Shown here in pieces: positions 26,144-35,990 of a DNA stretch of 37,240 nt. Numbering within the stretch: position 1 is the first letter of the stretch; each line of letters starts with the position of its first letter. The position numbers and the translations under genes are program-made. The notes under the pieces are model-generated. The model was not told the DNA's origin and ran no database searches. It saw only the letters and a program-made list of their open reading frames with translations. Source of the stretch: an uncultured Phycisphaerales bacterium (GTDB taxonomy: Bacteria > Planctomycetota > Phycisphaerae > Phycisphaerales > SM1A02); NCBI GenBank assembly GCA_905480395.1, contig CAJQQE010000038.1, positions 1 through 37,240 of the forward strand, written 5' to 3'.

Positions 26144-28336
26144 TCAGCGACCTACCAGGAGCATTTGAGCATAGGTGGGCATTGGCCATAACTCGTTCGG
26201 AATTCTGGATTCGATCCAGTCGCAGGCGGCGCGAGTGCGATCCATGGCCGGAATGAGTTCGGTCCGTAGCCACTTGGCATGCGTCTCCGGATTCTTCGCA
26301 GGAGCCTCCAACGCCGCTTCGACTTCATTGATTCCCGTCCGCATCTCGGAGATCCGTCCGACCAGCGTTCGGAGGTCCTCTTCGGTGTCTGGGCACTCAA
26401 CGCCGGCGACCTGAGTGGCACCAACCACGTCGGCGAGCTCCGCTTGAGCCCGCAGCGCCGCCGGAAGTACCTGCGTATGAATGATTGTGGAAAGGGTGCG
26501 TCCCTCAATTTCGAGGTTCGTGCAGTACTGTTCGAGAAGCACCTCGCCTCGGGCCTTGAGTTCCCGGGCAGAGAGAACTCCATACTTCGAGAAGAGTGAG
26601 GTCGCGAGTCGGGACTTGAGGGTGGGAAGCGATTCGGCAGCGTTGCGGATGTTGGGGAGTCCACGCTTGGCGGCTTCCTTTGCCCATTCGGCACTGTATC
26701 CATCGCCGTCGAAACAGACCCGGCGGTGTTCCTTGATGACGTCTTTGAGCAGGGAGCGTGCCGCGGCATCCAGCTTGGCGGGGGTCGGTTTCTTACCGAC
26801 TTCCTTCTCGAGTTTGCCGGCCATGAAGTCAAGGCTCTCGGCGACGATCGTATTGAGCACCGTGGTGGGCCAAGCGACGGCGGCGGTGGACCCGACCGCT
26901 CGGAACTCAAACTTATTCCCCGTGAACGCGAAGGGGCTAGTTCGATTTCGATCGCCAGCGTGTCGAGGCACATCCGAAAGCGTGTCGGCGTGGAGATCAA
27001 GCGTGCCGCCTTTGACGGTCTTCCGTGGTTTGCCGGCTTCAAGTTGATCAATGATGTCAGTCAGCATCTCGCCGAGGAACACTGACATGATGGCGGGAGG
27101 GGCTTCGTTGGCGCCGAGTCGGTGGTCGTTACCCGCCGAGGCAATTGATGCCCGGAGAAGTTCGGCATTCTTGTCGACGGCTCGGATCACCGCGCACAGG
27201 AACACTAGGAACTGCAGGTTGTTGTGAGTCTCGGCCTTGGGTTCGAACAGGTTGACGCCCGTGTCGGTCGAGAGGGACCAGTTGTTGTGCTTCCCGGAGC
27301 CATTGATGCCGGCGAATGGTTTTTCATGGATGAGGCATTCGAATCCATGCTTTCGGGCCACGTCCTTGAGGATGTGCATCGTGACCATTTGGTGATCGAC
27401 GGCGACGTTGGTCTTTTCGAAGGTCGGGGCCAGTTCGTACTGGCCGGGGGCCACCTCGTTATGCCGTGTCTTGACGGGGACGCCGAGCTCGAAAAGCCGA
27501 GTTTCGACTTCGGTCATATAGCTCAAAACTCGAGAGGGGATGGCTCCAAAGTAGTGATCGTCGAGCTGGTGGCCCTTCGGCGGCGTGGCGCCGATCAGGG
27601 TGCGGCCGCAGATCACCAGGTCGAGTCGTTCGCGAAAGAGATCCTGATCGATCAGGAAATACTCCTGTTCGCATCCGAGGGTGCCGACGACTTGCGTCAC
27701 GTCCTCATCGGTGCCGAAGACTTTCAGGATACGTGCCGCCTGTTTTGCCACCGCTTGGACCGAGCGAATGAGCGGCGTCTTCATGTCGAGCGCCTCGCCG
27801 GTGTAACTGGCGAAAGCGGTTGGGATGCAGAGGGTGGTCACCCCGTCGGTGGTGGTGAGCAGGAAGGCAGGGCTGTTCGCATCCCAGGCGGTGTAACCAC
27901 GGGCCTCGTAGGTGTCACGAATGCCGCCCGAGGGGAAAGAGCTGGCGTCGGGCTCGCCGACGATCAGCGAATTGCCCGAAAACTTCTCGATGGCGACGCC
28001 GTCTCCGTTGACCGAAAGGAATGCGTCATGTTTTTCGGCGGTTGATCCGGTGAGCGGATGGAACCAGTGGCAGAAATGTGTGGCACCGTTCTCCAGTGCC
28101 CAGTCCTTCATCGCGCCGGCAACAGTGTTGGCCACCATTGGGTTTAGCGGCTGGCCCTGCATGATCGTCCCCGCGAGACTCATCGCGACATCCGGTGGAA
28201 GCCGCTTGAGCATGACGTCACCACTGAAGGTCAATCGCCCGAAGTAGTCAGATACCGGCGTGTTCGTTTCGGTCACCTCCACGGTGGCTCCTTCTTCAAA
28301 GATGAGTGATTCAATATTATTGCGGGGCCTGGCCAT
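26144..28336 (-). CDS. glnN: Glutamine synthetase type III
   Basis: 730 residues. Makes glutamine from glutamate, ammonia and ATP; the type III enzyme is a large dodecamer found in Bacteroidota, cyanobacteria and some Planctomycetota. ATG at 28336 was chosen because AAAGGA lies 6 bases upstream; the frame extends 7 codons more. Type III features: [31 protein letters not shown], the substrate-site block [27 protein letters not shown] and [16 protein letters not shown]. These match GlnN rather than GlnA. It appears to be a single-gene unit with an inverted repeat 60 bases upstream (28397-28414), possibly an operator. Confidence 0.93.
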   Translation of the reverse strand: MARPRNNIESLIFEEGATVEVTETNTPVSDYFGRLTFSGDVMLKRLPPDVAMSLAGTIMQGQPLNPMVANTVAGAMKDWALENGATHFCHWFHPLTGSTAEKHDAFLSVNGDGVAIEKFSGNSLIVGEPDASSFPSGGIRDTYEARGYTAWDANSPAFLLTTTDGVTTLCIPTAFASYTGEALDMKTPLIRSVQAVAKQAARILKVFGTDEDVTQVVGTLGCEQEYFLIDQDLFRERLDLVICGRTLIGATPPKGHQLDDHYFGAIPSRVLSYMTEVETRLFELGVPVKTRHNEVAPGQYELAPTFEKTNVAVDHQMVTMHILKDVARKHGFECLIHEKPFAGINGSGKHNNWSLSTDTGVNLFEPKAETHNNLQFLVFLCAVIRAVDKNAELLRASIASAGNDHRLGANEAPPAIMSVFLGEMLTDIIDQLEAGKPRKTVKGGTLDLHADTLSDVPRHAGDRNRTSPFAFTGNKFEFRAVGSTAAVAWPTTVLNTIVAESLDFMAGKLEKEVGKKPTPAKLDAAARSLLKDVIKEHRRVCFDGDGYSAEWAKEAAKRGLPNIRNAAESLPTLKSRLATSLFSKYGVLSARELKARGEVLLEQYCTNLEIEGRTLSTIIHTQVLPAALRAQAELADVVGATQVAGVECPDTEEDLRTLVGRISEMRTGINEVEAALEAPAKNPETHAKWLRTELIPAMDRTRAACDWIESRIPNELWPMPTYAQMLLVGR

Positions 28337-28396
28337 GTGCATTCCTTTGCGGGTCATCGATCGGGCTTCCTGCCTGAGGGGTCGGTGCTGAGGGAG

Positions 28397-28414
28397 TGAA
28401 CGAAGTGTCGTTCA
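28397..28414. promoter_or_regulatory. Inverted repeat upstream of glnN
   Basis: TGAACGA (28397-28403) and TCGTTCA (28408-28414) flank AGTG, about 60 bases before the glnN ATG. The size and place suit a dimeric repressor or activator site for nitrogen control; no match to a known operator is claimed. Confidence 0.4.
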
Positions 28415-28591
28415 GACATGGTTCGTGGATGACTTCCGATGATTCGGCGGTATCTCACCGAGCAATGAGCGGGATCAGCAAGGTTGGCGAACAGTCCTGG
28501 TCGCGAAGCAAAAAAGAGGAGAGGGGGGAAACGGACTCTGGACGCTTTTTCGAGATTCCGTACTTTTCACTCGCCGCACCGATTCCAAGTT

Positions 28592-28613
28592 GGTCGAAAT
28601 CGGCTTTTCGACC
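28592..28613. repeat. 8-bp inverted repeat in the glnN upstream region
   Basis: GGTCGAAA (28592-28599) and TTTCGACC (28606-28613) around a 6-base loop. It could be a hairpin at the end of the VWA-AAA transcript or a protein-binding site. No T-run follows. Confidence 0.4.
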
Positions 28614-28748
28614 GAATTCCGACGCCTTCTCGGGTTTTGTCATCATTCAACCACGAGTATCGTCCGCCAACCGGCGCACGGCAATCCCCATCCTCACCGG
28701 ATTCGGAGATTCGTCGGGAATTTCAGTTTCTTTGACGCCGCGGACCGC

Positions 28749-28765
28749 CGAGTGGCTCGGTGGAT
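28749..28765 (+). repeat. 17-base repeat, copy 1
   Basis: CGAGTGGCTCGGTGGAT, identical to 35929-35945. The first 11 bases form a CGAG-TGG-CTCG hairpin. It lies between the VWA gene end and glnN with no plus-strand gene after it. Confidence 0.5.
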
Positions 28766-28819
28766 CCCCGGAGAGTCCAGTTTTTGGAACGGCGGCCCCG
28801 AGTGGAGGCGAATGGTCAG

Positions 28820-30571
28820 TCAGCCATTGACGATTCGTCGTCGGCGGGCCAGATAGTCCCAAATCACGAATCGGTCGACGTCGCCGCCGGCGGTGAAGAT
28901 CACTCGGCCGTTGGCCGATTCCGCGATTCGGTGAGCGAACCGCACATCCTCCTCGCTTTGGCTCCAACTTGGCACCAAGAAGACGTTGAGGATGCCGCCT
29001 TCTCTTCCCAAAAGGGCCGCTTCTCGGAGGGTCGCTTCTTCGGTCTGAGGGTCGGGCGGATAGAGGAGGAAAAGATCTTCGCCTTCGAAGTGGGCGGTCG
29101 GCAGTCCGTCGGTAATGAGTACCACCTGACGGTTGGGGGTATCTGAGTTGGCCAGCAGCCGTCTGGAGAGTCGAAGCGCGTGCTGGATATTGGTGAAGTG
29201 AGGCGGGAGGTCTTGCTCGGTGATATTCGGGTCGGACATATCAGCCCGCAGTCGCACCACTGGATCCCGGATTGTGACGGGCTTCGGCAAGAGCTCGACC
29301 AAGTCCCGGCGAGCCACCACTCGGGCGACGCTGTACATTTCCATGAAATGCAGGCGGTCGCCGGGGTATTCCTGACGAACAAGCCCTTCGAGGGCCAAGG
29401 CCATCTTCTTCACGGCAACGTACTGTCCACCCCAGCGCATGGAGCCAGACATGTCCATGATCACCACCGTCGCGCATTTGGTGGTTGCCTTGGTCCGGTG
29501 GACTTCAAGATCCTCGGATCGGAGTCGTGGTCGGCTGGGATTGCCATCTTTGCTGGCGGCTTCCCGAGCGACGCAGTTGAGGATCGATGCCGGGAGATCA
29601 AGTCCGGAAGAGGGGTCGCCAAACGCCCACGGTCGGGTCGAAGGGAGCTCATGAGCGCCATCGTCATGGTCGACTGGCTCATGGCGGCCATGTCGACCGC
29701 CCTGCATCGAATCGAAAACAGAGGCGAGCAACGTCTTCTGGTATTGCCGCATCGCGTTCGGGCCGAGGGACCAACCTTCCTCGTCCTGCACCATGCCTTC
29801 CTGTTCCGCGGCTTGCTTGAGGAGCTCCTCGGCACGGCGCCGGACTTCGGCAAACTCTGAGAGGTCGGTCTCTTCAACGAAGTCTCGGAGTTCGTCCAGA
29901 TCAACGATCGCGGGCTTGGCGTTCTTGAGCGCTTCCTCCAACTGTTCAAGAAGTCGGTCGATGGCTTCGAGCTCATCTCGCAGCTCGAGCGCCTCTTCAA
30001 CATTCGGTACTCGTTGGCCGTGAAACGGCCAGCCGTCCCGGAGCCCTTCGACGCGATCAAGCGTGACCACCGCTTCGACGAGCGCCGGCATCTTGCGTTT
30101 GAGCGGTGATTCATCTTCGAGGAGATACCAGAGGCGTTCGAGACCGTGGATCTGGCGCTCGCGGACTTCGCGTTGAAGCCTTTCCAATGCCCAATCGGGA
30201 AGATCCGTCAGCGTACTCAGTGGTTCTGCCAGTTGAGTGACCGTCTCGGCCGCCAGCGTCGCCGTGGGTGATGGATTCCAGGTCGCGAGGATCTTGGCTT
30301 TCCGAGATTCGAGCTTCGCCAGAATGGCGTCGATCGACGGGCCGAGGCCCGCTAACGCTTCCGGCGGAAGTCGAATCGCATCCGCGAGTTCCTCGGGCGT
30401 AAATCGTCGGCGACCGCCCCAAGCGAGCATCTGATCGCCAAGTCCTTGCAGTCCACCCGAGGGCGGCGAGTTCGGTGGCGGAAATGCCACCGGGTCGTAG
30501 CCGCGGTAGGTATGCAGAATGCCGCCGAGCTTCGGAGTCGGCGGAGGCGTCGGCTGGTTGGGGTCGCTCAT
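28820..30571 (-). CDS. VWA-domain protein partnered with an AAA+ ATPase
   Basis: 583 residues. The N-terminal third is Pro-rich then helical; a charged coiled-coil-like region follows (about 190-260). The C-terminal von Willebrand A domain (about 365-575) has the metal-site motif DMSGS at 373-377, a downstream HFTNIQHAL threonine segment and ITDGLPT. No signal peptide or membrane helix is seen, so it is probably cytoplasmic. The ATG overlaps the stop of the AAA+ gene (ATGA, 30568-30571). AAA+/VWA pairs (MoxR, RavA-ViaA and Mg-chelatase-like families) act as ATP-driven assembly or metal-insertion machines on a target. The target here is unknown. Mg-chelatase BchD is a less likely alternative since no chlorophyll or cobalamin genes are nearby. 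Confidence 0.8.
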   Translation of the reverse strand: MSDPNQPTPPPTPKLGGILHTYRGYDPVAFPPPNSPPSGGLQGLGDQMLAWGGRRRFTPEELADAIRLPPEALAGLGPSIDAILAKLESRKAKILATWNPSPTATLAAETVTQLAEPLSTLTDLPDWALERLQREVRERQIHGLERLWYLLEDESPLKRKMPALVEAVVTLDRVEGLRDGWPFHGQRVPNVEEALELRDELEAIDRLLEQLEEALKNAKPAIVDLDELRDFVEETDLSEFAEVRRRAEELLKQAAEQEGMVQDEEGWSLGPNAMRQYQKTLLASVFDSMQGGRHGRHEPVDHDDGAHELPSTRPWAFGDPSSGLDLPASILNCVAREAASKDGNPSRPRLRSEDLEVHRTKATTKCATVVIMDMSGSMRWGGQYVAVKKMALALEGLVRQEYPGDRLHFMEMYSVARVVARRDLVELLPKPVTIRDPVVRLRADMSDPNITEQDLPPHFTNIQHALRLSRRLLANSDTPNRQVVLITDGLPTAHFEGEDLFLLYPPDPQTEEATLREAALLGREGGILNVFLVPSWSQSEEDVRFAHRIAESANGRVIFTAGGDVDRFVIWDYLARRRRIVNG

Positions 30572-32016
30572 GCCTCTGACTCGTAGATGGTTTTACCGAA
30601 TCGTTCGCTTCGTGAGATTCGATCGGTCGCATGCAGGCCTGCGAGAACGAACTCGACGCAGGATGCTCGAACGGCGGGGTCGTCCGCCCGATTCACTTCC
30701 ATGGCCTTGGTCCATGCCTCTGGTACTCGTTCGAGCAGACCGGCATACGACGCGGACGGCACCAGGTCACCGACTTCGATTCGGATGCCCTTGCCGAAGA
30801 TGGACGCAATGTCGTCGAGTCCGTCGTCATCGACGTATTCCCGAAAGACCGTCGACACCGCTTCGGCGACGATGGCATCGAGGACCCGGCGTTCATCGAG
30901 TTGGTGGCTGCCCATCAGATCGAGTTCGAGCTTTCCGGCCGCGGTGGAATGAAGATGCGCGAGATCGCAGATTCGTGGCACCGACGTTGACTCGCCGAGC
31001 ATGATCCCTCGTCGCTGTGCCGAGGCGACCATCGCTCGCCAATTGGCGACCGCGAATCGGGCGGAGACGCCGCTCTCGTGGTCGACATAAGGCGACCGTC
31101 GAGCGGACAAGGAAATCTCCTCGATGATCGCGTCCATGAACGGGGGGACTCGAACCGGGTGAGCCCCGTTGAGTTCGAGGCCGGCTTCTTGTCGAGTGAT
31201 CGCAATGCCGCTCGCGCGATCCGCCGGGTAATGCGTCCGCACCGTCGAACCGATCCGGTCCTTCAACTGCGGAATCACCTTGCCGGAGCGGTTGAACGTC
31301 GAAGGGTTTGCACTGAACACCAGGGTCACGTCGAGATCGAAACTGACCGGGAAGCCTCGAATCTGCACATCCCGTTCCTCAAGCACATTGAAGAGGCCCG
31401 TCTGCACCAGTTCATCCAAGTCGGGCAACTCGTTCATCGCAAAGATCCCGCGGTGCATCCGAGGGACCAATCCAAAGTGAATGGCTTCTTCGGCGCCCAG
31501 GCTGGCACCACCAACGATCCGTGCGGGATCGATCTCGCCGATCAGATCGGCAAACTTGGTTCCCGGTGCGAGGCGTTCCGCATATCGATCGTCGCGATGC
31601 CACCAAGCGATCGGGACGTCCTCGGGCGTTTGGTTCTCAACCGCTCGGCGGCCAGGGCCGGTGATCGGGGATTCCGGGTCCTCATGGACTGGTGACTCTG
31701 GTACGTCGAGGTACGGAAGCCACTCGTCTAAAAAGCGGGGGAGCATCCGCATGAGCCGGCTCTTCGCTTGCCCCTTTTCGCCGAGGAAGAGCAGGTCGTG
31801 ACCCGCCAAAATCGCGAGGACGATTTCCGGGATCACCGTGTCGTTGAAACCGATCACCCCAGGGAAGAGCTCGTCGCCTCGCTCTAACGCCGTAATGAGA
31901 TTCGATCGAAGTTCGTCCTTCACGCTCCTCGATTTCCAGCCCGACGCGCGAAGATCCGCGAGCGTCCGAGGAAAGTCGACCGGAACGGTTGGTGTAGCAG
32001 TGGTGATCGCGGACAT
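30568..32016 (-). CDS. AAA+ ATPase of the magnesium-chelatase-like/MoxR-like group
   Basis: 482 residues, ATG at 32016. Walker A is GEKGQAKS at 79-86. The Walker B position reads [11 protein letters not shown] (190-200), where Asn195 stands in place of the usual Asp before catalytic Glu196. Sensor 1 follows at SANP (235-238). The chelatase-like arrangement (an insertion between Walker A and B, then a helical C-terminal lid) fits the BchI/MoxR superfamily. It is cotranscribed with and upstream of the VWA gene, four bases overlapping. Together they probably form a remodelling complex. The exact substrate and any link to metal insertion are not known from sequence. Confidence 0.82.
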   Translation of the reverse strand: MSAITTATPTVPVDFPRTLADLRASGWKSRSVKDELRSNLITALERGDELFPGVIGFNDTVIPEIVLAILAGHDLLFLGEKGQAKSRLMRMLPRFLDEWLPYLDVPESPVHEDPESPITGPGRRAVENQTPEDVPIAWWHRDDRYAERLAPGTKFADLIGEIDPARIVGGASLGAEEAIHFGLVPRMHRGIFAMNELPDLDELVQTGLFNVLEERDVQIRGFPVSFDLDVTLVFSANPSTFNRSGKVIPQLKDRIGSTVRTHYPADRASGIAITRQEAGLELNGAHPVRVPPFMDAIIEEISLSARRSPYVDHESGVSARFAVANWRAMVASAQRRGIMLGESTSVPRICDLAHLHSTAAGKLELDLMGSHQLDERRVLDAIVAEAVSTVFREYVDDDGLDDIASIFGKGIRIEVGDLVPSASYAGLLERVPEAWTKAMEVNRADDPAVRASCVEFVLAGLHATDRISRSERFGKTIYESEA

Positions 32017-32066
32017 GGGGGAAGGCTCTTTCGCGAAACGCGGTTGGCGGAGTTGGGTGCTGAATA

Positions 32067-32081
32067 ATGACGGAACGTCAT
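32067..32081. promoter_or_regulatory. Palindrome upstream of the AAA+/VWA operon
   Basis: ATGACG (32067-32072) and CGTCAT (32076-32081) flank GAA, about 50 bases before the AAA+ gene start. On the minus strand it runs into CATTATTCA, a possible -10 region, so it could be an operator overlapping the promoter. Confidence 0.4.
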
Positions 32082-32100
32082 CAGAAATTGGTCTAACCGA

Positions 32101-32556
32101 TCAGATCTGCACGGTTCCTCGCTGCAAGGCTAGCCACCCAGCCCAAAGGAGGACGGTGGCTCGAGCGGTCCAGGCGGCCGTTCTGATCCAATTGCTTCGA
32201 ACCAATCGGCGGTAGGCGGCCAAGTCGAAGCCGGCCGTGAGGCGGGCATGGCAGGGGACTTGAATCAGGGCGGTCGAGGACCAAATGACCGCCACCAGGG
32301 CGAGGCCGGTCCAGGGGATCCAATCGGGGACGACGGCGGGATGAAAGGTGACCATCGCGAGCGCTGTCGATGCCTCGATGAGCATCAATGGACCAACGAC
32401 CACGGTGATCCGTCGCGCGTGCTTTGCCTGATAGTCGGTGAATGTCTCTTGGCCGACATCGGCGAAGAGTGGATAGTGAACAACTTGGATGGTCCAGATC
32501 AAACCGGTCAAGAGGCAGGTCGAGGCAATCTGAACCAGCAATACGAAGTCTGACAT
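32101..32556 (-). CDS. Four-helix integral membrane protein, function unknown
   Basis: 151 residues. ATG at 32556 (MSDFVLLVQ...) was preferred to a TTG three codons upstream; neither has a strong ribosome-binding site. Four hydrophobic segments are visible at about residues 4-24, 52-72, 80-100 and 125-145. The first loop has a conserved-looking QVVHYPLF followed by F-x-x-Y-x-x-x-H-x-R-R. I recognise this only as a small uncharacterised inner-membrane protein type. It is followed by the phosphoesterase gene on the same strand? No: that gene lies upstream in transcription, 53 bases away, so the two may be cotranscribed. Confidence 0.7.
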   Translation of the reverse strand: MSDFVLLVQIASTCLLTGLIWTIQVVHYPLFADVGQETFTDYQAKHARRITVVVGPLMLIEASTALAMVTFHPAVVPDWIPWTGLALVAVIWSSTALIQVPCHARLTAGFDLAAYRRLVRSNWIRTAAWTARATVLLWAGWLALQRGTVQI

Positions 32557-32608
32557 AAGTAGCAATTCGACGGACGTCGCTCGTGAGATTCGAAGGGTTG
32601 GTGATCCG

Positions 32609-33118
32609 TCACCGCGGGAGTTCGATGACCGAGAAACGGCCGGTAGCTGGCTCGAGCGTGGCGACCGACCAGACCGCCGCTCGATGAACGGCGCCGGGGT
32701 TGAGAATGCGAATGCCGTCGATCGTCTCGTCCCGAATCAGATGAGTGTGTCCGTGGATGATGAAATCCGGTCGCGCCTCGACGGCTTGGGTCATCTCGGA
32801 TTCAAGGTGCCCATGCGTGGCGATGATCCGGCGTCCCCCGACCACGAGCCTCATGGTTGGATGATCGACGACGAGATCGAGGCGGCTGGCATAGGTTGAG
32901 AAAGCCCGATCCTCGTCGACGTTGCCGAAGACCAGCCGAACGGGGAGACCGGCTAATCGATCGATGACCTGCTCGCTTCCGAGGTCGCCCAGATGGAGGA
33001 TCGTGGTGGCGCCGGCCTTCAAAAGGCACTCGAGGGCGAATTCGGTCCGATCGACCACGCCGTGGGTATCACTGAGGAGGCCGATTCGGTCGTCTGGGAG
33101 ATTGATCCATGGCGGCAT
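32609..33118 (-). CDS. YfcE/MJ0936-type metallophosphoesterase
   Basis: 169 residues, the usual size. A dinuclear-metal phosphodiesterase of calcineurin fold; typical members cleave model phosphodiesters and perhaps cyclic nucleotides. All metal-ligand motifs are visible: SDTHG (Asp17, His19), GDLG (Asp45), GNVD (Asn66), THGH (His102) and HGHTH (His122, His124), then NPGA. The start at 33118 is MPPWINLPDDRIG; the protein may start a few residues later, but no better codon is evident. It is divergent from gltX. Confidence 0.85.
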   Translation of the reverse strand: MPPWINLPDDRIGLLSDTHGVVDRTEFALECLLKAGATTILHLGDLGSEQVIDRLAGLPVRLVFGNVDEDRAFSTYASRLDLVVDHPTMRLVVGGRRIIATHGHLESEMTQAVEARPDFIIHGHTHLIRDETIDGIRILNPGAVHRAAVWSVATLEPATGRFSVIELPR

Positions 33119-33197
33119 CGGCGCATTCTGGCGGGAATCGTCCGAGTTGTCGCCCCGCTGGTCGAATCAGGATGTAAATCGGACGGGTATTCTGTCT

Positions 33198-33220
33198 CGA
33201 AGCGCCGAATTTCCGCTTCG
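33198..33220 (+). promoter_or_regulatory. Hairpin in the gltX leader
   Basis: CGAAGCG (33198-33204) and CGCTTCG (33214-33220) flank 9 bases, ending about 44 bases before the gltX ATG. It could be part of a leader RNA or an operator; no known element is recognised. Confidence 0.35.
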
Positions 33221-33264
33221 CGGATGTCTCCCTCCATGATCTCACCACGCTCAGGAATTTCACG

Positions 33265-34938
33265 ATGACCGTCGTCACACGATTCGCACCCAGTCCTTCC
33301 GGAAATCTCCATGTTGGAGGGGCTCGGACCGCGTTGTACTGTTGGGCCTTTGCTCGGGGCCGCGAGGGCCGGCTCGTCTTGAGGATCGAAGACACCGATC
33401 GGAAGCGGAGCTCGGAGGCGTCCAGTCTCGGTTTTATGACGGATCTCGACTGGCTGGGAATCGATTGGGACGAGGGGCCGGTTCGAGGTGATCAAGGTGG
33501 CGGAGACCACGGGCCATATTTTCAGAGTGAACGGCTTGCCATCTATGCGGAGCACCTCGATCGACTGGTCGCGGAGGGGAAGGCGTATCACGCCTTTGAT
33601 ACGAGCGAGGAACTTGATGCCAAGCGGAAGGCCGCGCGGCAGGCGAAAGAAGCCTATCGGTACGACCGTGCGGCGCTCGCGTTGACGGCCGAGGAGGTCG
33701 CGGCCAAACTCGCCGCCGGTGAACCGTCGGTGATTCGATTCCGGACCCCCGACGCGGCGATCACCATCGTGGATGAAGTGCTGGGCGAGGCGACGCTTCC
33801 GGCGGGCGAAGTCGACGACTTCGTCATCCGGAAGGCTGATGGCTATCCGACGTATCACTTCGCCGTGGTGATCGACGATGCGATGATGGGGGTGTCGCAC
33901 GTGCTTCGGGCTCAAGAGCATTTTAACAACACCGCCAAGCACATCATTCTGCAGGATGCGCTCGGTCTGCCTCGGCCGGTTTACGGCCATCTGTCGCTGA
34001 TCTTCAATCCCGATGGTTCCAAGATGAGTAAGCGAGACAAGGACAAAGTGCTTCGCACGGCGGTCAAGGAGCGAGCCATCGAGGGCCCGCCGGCTGATCC
34101 CCTCGGAGCGCCCATGGTCGAAGCCGACGTCTGGGCAACGTGGCTCGGCGACAAGTCGGTTCAACTTGACCTCGAGACGCTCGAAAGGGTCGCGGCGGCC
34201 CTCGACGTCTCACTCCCCGAGATCAACGTCGCCGATTTTCGACGATCCGGATATCTCCCCGAGGTGCTTTGTAACTTCCTCGCCCTAAACGGATGGAGTG
34301 CCGGAGATGACCTAGAGAAATTCGACAACACATTTCTGGCTGAGCGATTTCATCTGGATCGGGTTCAGAAGACGCCGGCAAAGTTTGACCGCGACAAGCT
34401 ATTGGCCTTCAACCTCGATGCCATTCAAGAGATGTCACCCGACGTATTTCACGATCTCGCCAGCGCCCATGCGGCGGAGTTTCGACCCGAGTTTCTCGAA
34501 CGGCTCGACCAGGGGCAGTTTCGAATCCTCTGTGATGCGAGCCGTGAGCGGAGCAAGACGCTTGATGAACCGTTCTTGGTGAACGGATTTCTAGTCTCGG
34601 CGGATGATGAGATCGAGTGGGCGGTTACCAAGCCGGTTCGGAAGGCGATGTTCAAGGGTGAGCCCACGGGGCTCGAACTCCTGGCCCAGATCCGACCAGT
34701 TCTTGAAGCCATCCCCTCCTTCGATGCGGTTTCGATTGAGACTGCGATCACGGCTTTCGTGGAAGCACATGCGGATGGAAACCTCGGTCGGATTGCCCAG
34801 CCGCTTCGAATTGCGGTGAGTGGGGGTCCGATCAGTCCACCGATCTACGATACGTTGGCGATTCTCGGGCACGCGGCCGTGTCCTCCCGCATCGATCGCT
34901 GTCTGGCGGTGTTGTCCGAGCTCGCGCCGTCAAAGTAA
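33265..34938 (+). CDS. gltX: Glutamyl-tRNA synthetase
   Basis: 557 residues. Charges tRNA(Glu), and possibly tRNA(Gln) if an amidotransferase pathway operates. ATG at 33265 has AGGAA 7 bases upstream. Class I motifs: the HIGH equivalent HVGG at 16-19 within PSPSGNLHVGGARTAL, and KMSKR at 253-257. An Asp/Glu-rich catalytic Rossmann core surrounds VLRAQEHFNNTAKH (213-226). The C-terminal anticodon-binding part is about 300 residues, longer than in the 470-residue E. coli form. It is monocistronic, convergent with the lipoprotein gene 20 bases away. Confidence 0.95.
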   Translation: MTVVTRFAPSPSGNLHVGGARTALYCWAFARGREGRLVLRIEDTDRKRSSEASSLGFMTDLDWLGIDWDEGPVRGDQGGGDHGPYFQSERLAIYAEHLDRLVAEGKAYHAFDTSEELDAKRKAARQAKEAYRYDRAALALTAEEVAAKLAAGEPSVIRFRTPDAAITIVDEVLGEATLPAGEVDDFVIRKADGYPTYHFAVVIDDAMMGVSHVLRAQEHFNNTAKHIILQDALGLPRPVYGHLSLIFNPDGSKMSKRDKDKVLRTAVKERAIEGPPADPLGAPMVEADVWATWLGDKSVQLDLETLERVAAALDVSLPEINVADFRRSGYLPEVLCNFLALNGWSAGDDLEKFDNTFLAERFHLDRVQKTPAKFDRDKLLAFNLDAIQEMSPDVFHDLASAHAAEFRPEFLERLDQGQFRILCDASRERSKTLDEPFLVNGFLVSADDEIEWAVTKPVRKAMFKGEPTGLELLAQIRPVLEAIPSFDAVSIETAITAFVEAHADGNLGRIAQPLRIAVSGGPISPPIYDTLAILGHAAVSSRIDRCLAVLSELAPSK

Positions 34939-34958
34939 GACTTCGCTTCGAATTTGGA

Positions 34959-35450
34959 TCAATATGACCCTTTGGTTCCCGTCACGCGTTTTGTGACGAG
35001 CACCGAGCGATCGTCATCACGTTGGAATTCGACGGTGTATTCGGGCTCTGACCAGCGACCGCCGAAGGCGTACTCAACACCGGCTTCGACAGAGACGGTC
35101 ATGGTGGTTGTGGTCCGCCACTGAGCATTCGTCATTCCCAGCATTTGGCGAGTTTGGCGACCCGCCTGACTCAACGACTGAAGCGAGCAAGGGCCGAGGT
35201 CAATGGTGAGCGTTCGCTCGCCCGGAAGTAACGCCAACTCAATTTGGCTGTTGACCTTGAGACCGTCCACTGCCCTGACCGTGACGAGAATGTCACTCCA
35301 AAATGGGTTGGCGCGGAGGGTCGCCACATCGGCCGCAGGACGCGTCGCGCCGGGGTATCCCTTGACCGGGCCGCAGGCGACGATACTCAGAATGCAGACG
35401 CTCGCCAGAAGAACGACGGCGGCTTTGGTCAGGAGATTTAAAAGGTTCAT
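34959..35450 (-). CDS. Predicted lipoprotein
   Basis: 163 residues. ATG at 35450 was chosen, giving MNLLNLLTKAAVVLLASVC; a GTG four codons upstream is possible. The signal ends in a lipobox ILSIVAC (Cys near residue 26), so it is probably lipid-anchored. The mature start GYPGATRPAADVATLR, a VRAVDGLKV block and LLPGERTLTI resemble a small envelope lipoprotein group with an xxVDG...PG(x)HTL pattern, a family I cannot name. The rest is beta-rich. Its role is unknown. Confidence 0.72.
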   Translation of the reverse strand: MNLLNLLTKAAVVLLASVCILSIVACGPVKGYPGATRPAADVATLRANPFWSDILVTVRAVDGLKVNSQIELALLPGERTLTIDLGPCSLQSLSQAGRQTRQMLGMTNAQWRTTTTMTVSVEAGVEYAFGGRWSEPEYTVEFQRDDDRSVLVTKRVTGTKGSY

Positions 35451-35634
35451 CGTTCGGTCCACAGGTGGTGCGGTACCGGCTTCGCGGATTGCTCGTCCGG
35501 TGAGAAGATGGCCACCCTACAGGACGTCTTCGAAAATGTCATTGCCCCCCGGGCCCCCCGGATCGGGGAACTGGTCCGAAGGGCATCGTCACTTCCGACG
35601 GGCTCCAGGCTACCGAGCTTCTGGTCGCAAAACG

Positions 35635-35672
35635 ACAGTCCCGATCGCCCACCATGGAGCGATCGGGAGTGT
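35635..35672. terminator. Long hairpin upstream of the lipoprotein gene
   Basis: ACAGTCCCGATCGC (35635-35648) pairs with GCGATCGGGAGTGT (35659-35672), 13 of 14 bases, around a 10-base loop. On the minus strand it is followed by GTCGTTTTGC, which could serve as a weak terminator for transcripts from the right. It could also be a leader hairpin of the lipoprotein gene. Confidence 0.5.
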
Positions 35673-35928
35673 TGAAGAAATGAAGACGCGATTGCTCTCG
35701 TTCGGGGCCTTAAAATGTCCTGATCACTGAGTGCCATATCCCATAGCCCTGGTTCCTGGCAATCGTTTGTTTTCTGGTTTTGATTCAGGGCAGCCTCTCG
35801 AGGGGCCGCCTTTGGCGTACCAGGCTTTTTTCGACGTGCCTTCGGTCACGATCTCCCTTGATCGAACCTGAACAGACTTGATTTTGGAAGACTTTCTCCC
35901 CTTGAGTCGCGTTTCGGGCCGATTTCAA

Positions 35929-35945
35929 CGAGTGGCTCGGTGGAT
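35929..35945 (+). repeat. 17-base repeat, copy 2
   Basis: CGAGTGGCTCGGTGGAT, identical to 28749-28765 and able to form a CGAG-TGG-CTCG hairpin. It lies 45 bases before the TTG start of the 91-residue membrane protein, in its presumed leader. Confidence 0.5.
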
Positions 35946-35990
35946 ACCGGGAGCCCACGTTCTTCCTTGGTTCAGAAATGGAGCCTTCTC

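Larger units (their letters stand above)
28337..28819. other. Intergenic region between the VWA gene and glnN
   Basis: 483 bases without a convincing gene on either strand. It presumably holds the glnN promoter. Two inverted repeats (28397-28414 and 28592-28613) and a 17-base sequence shared with 35929-35945 (here at 28749-28765) stand out. I see no clear T-run terminator for the upstream VWA operon. Confidence 0.5.
35451..35990. other. Intergenic region between the lipoprotein and 91-residue genes
   Basis: 540 bases with no convincing gene. It contains a strong hairpin (35635-35672), a C/G-homopolymer-rich stretch near 35546-35568, a decayed hairpin and T-run near 35789-35830, and copy 2 of the 17-base repeat (35929-35945). 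Divergent promoters for the two flanking genes are expected here. Confidence 0.5.

Noticed and set aside
28396-28830. Plus-strand ORF of 144 codons between glnN and the VWA gene
   Set aside because: Start region lacks a ribosome-binding site, the product shows no domain, and it would run over the end of the VWA gene.
35447-35737. Minus-strand ORF of 96 codons before the lipoprotein gene
   Set aside because: It covers the strong hairpin and C/G runs, overlaps the lipoprotein start, and has no recognisable features.
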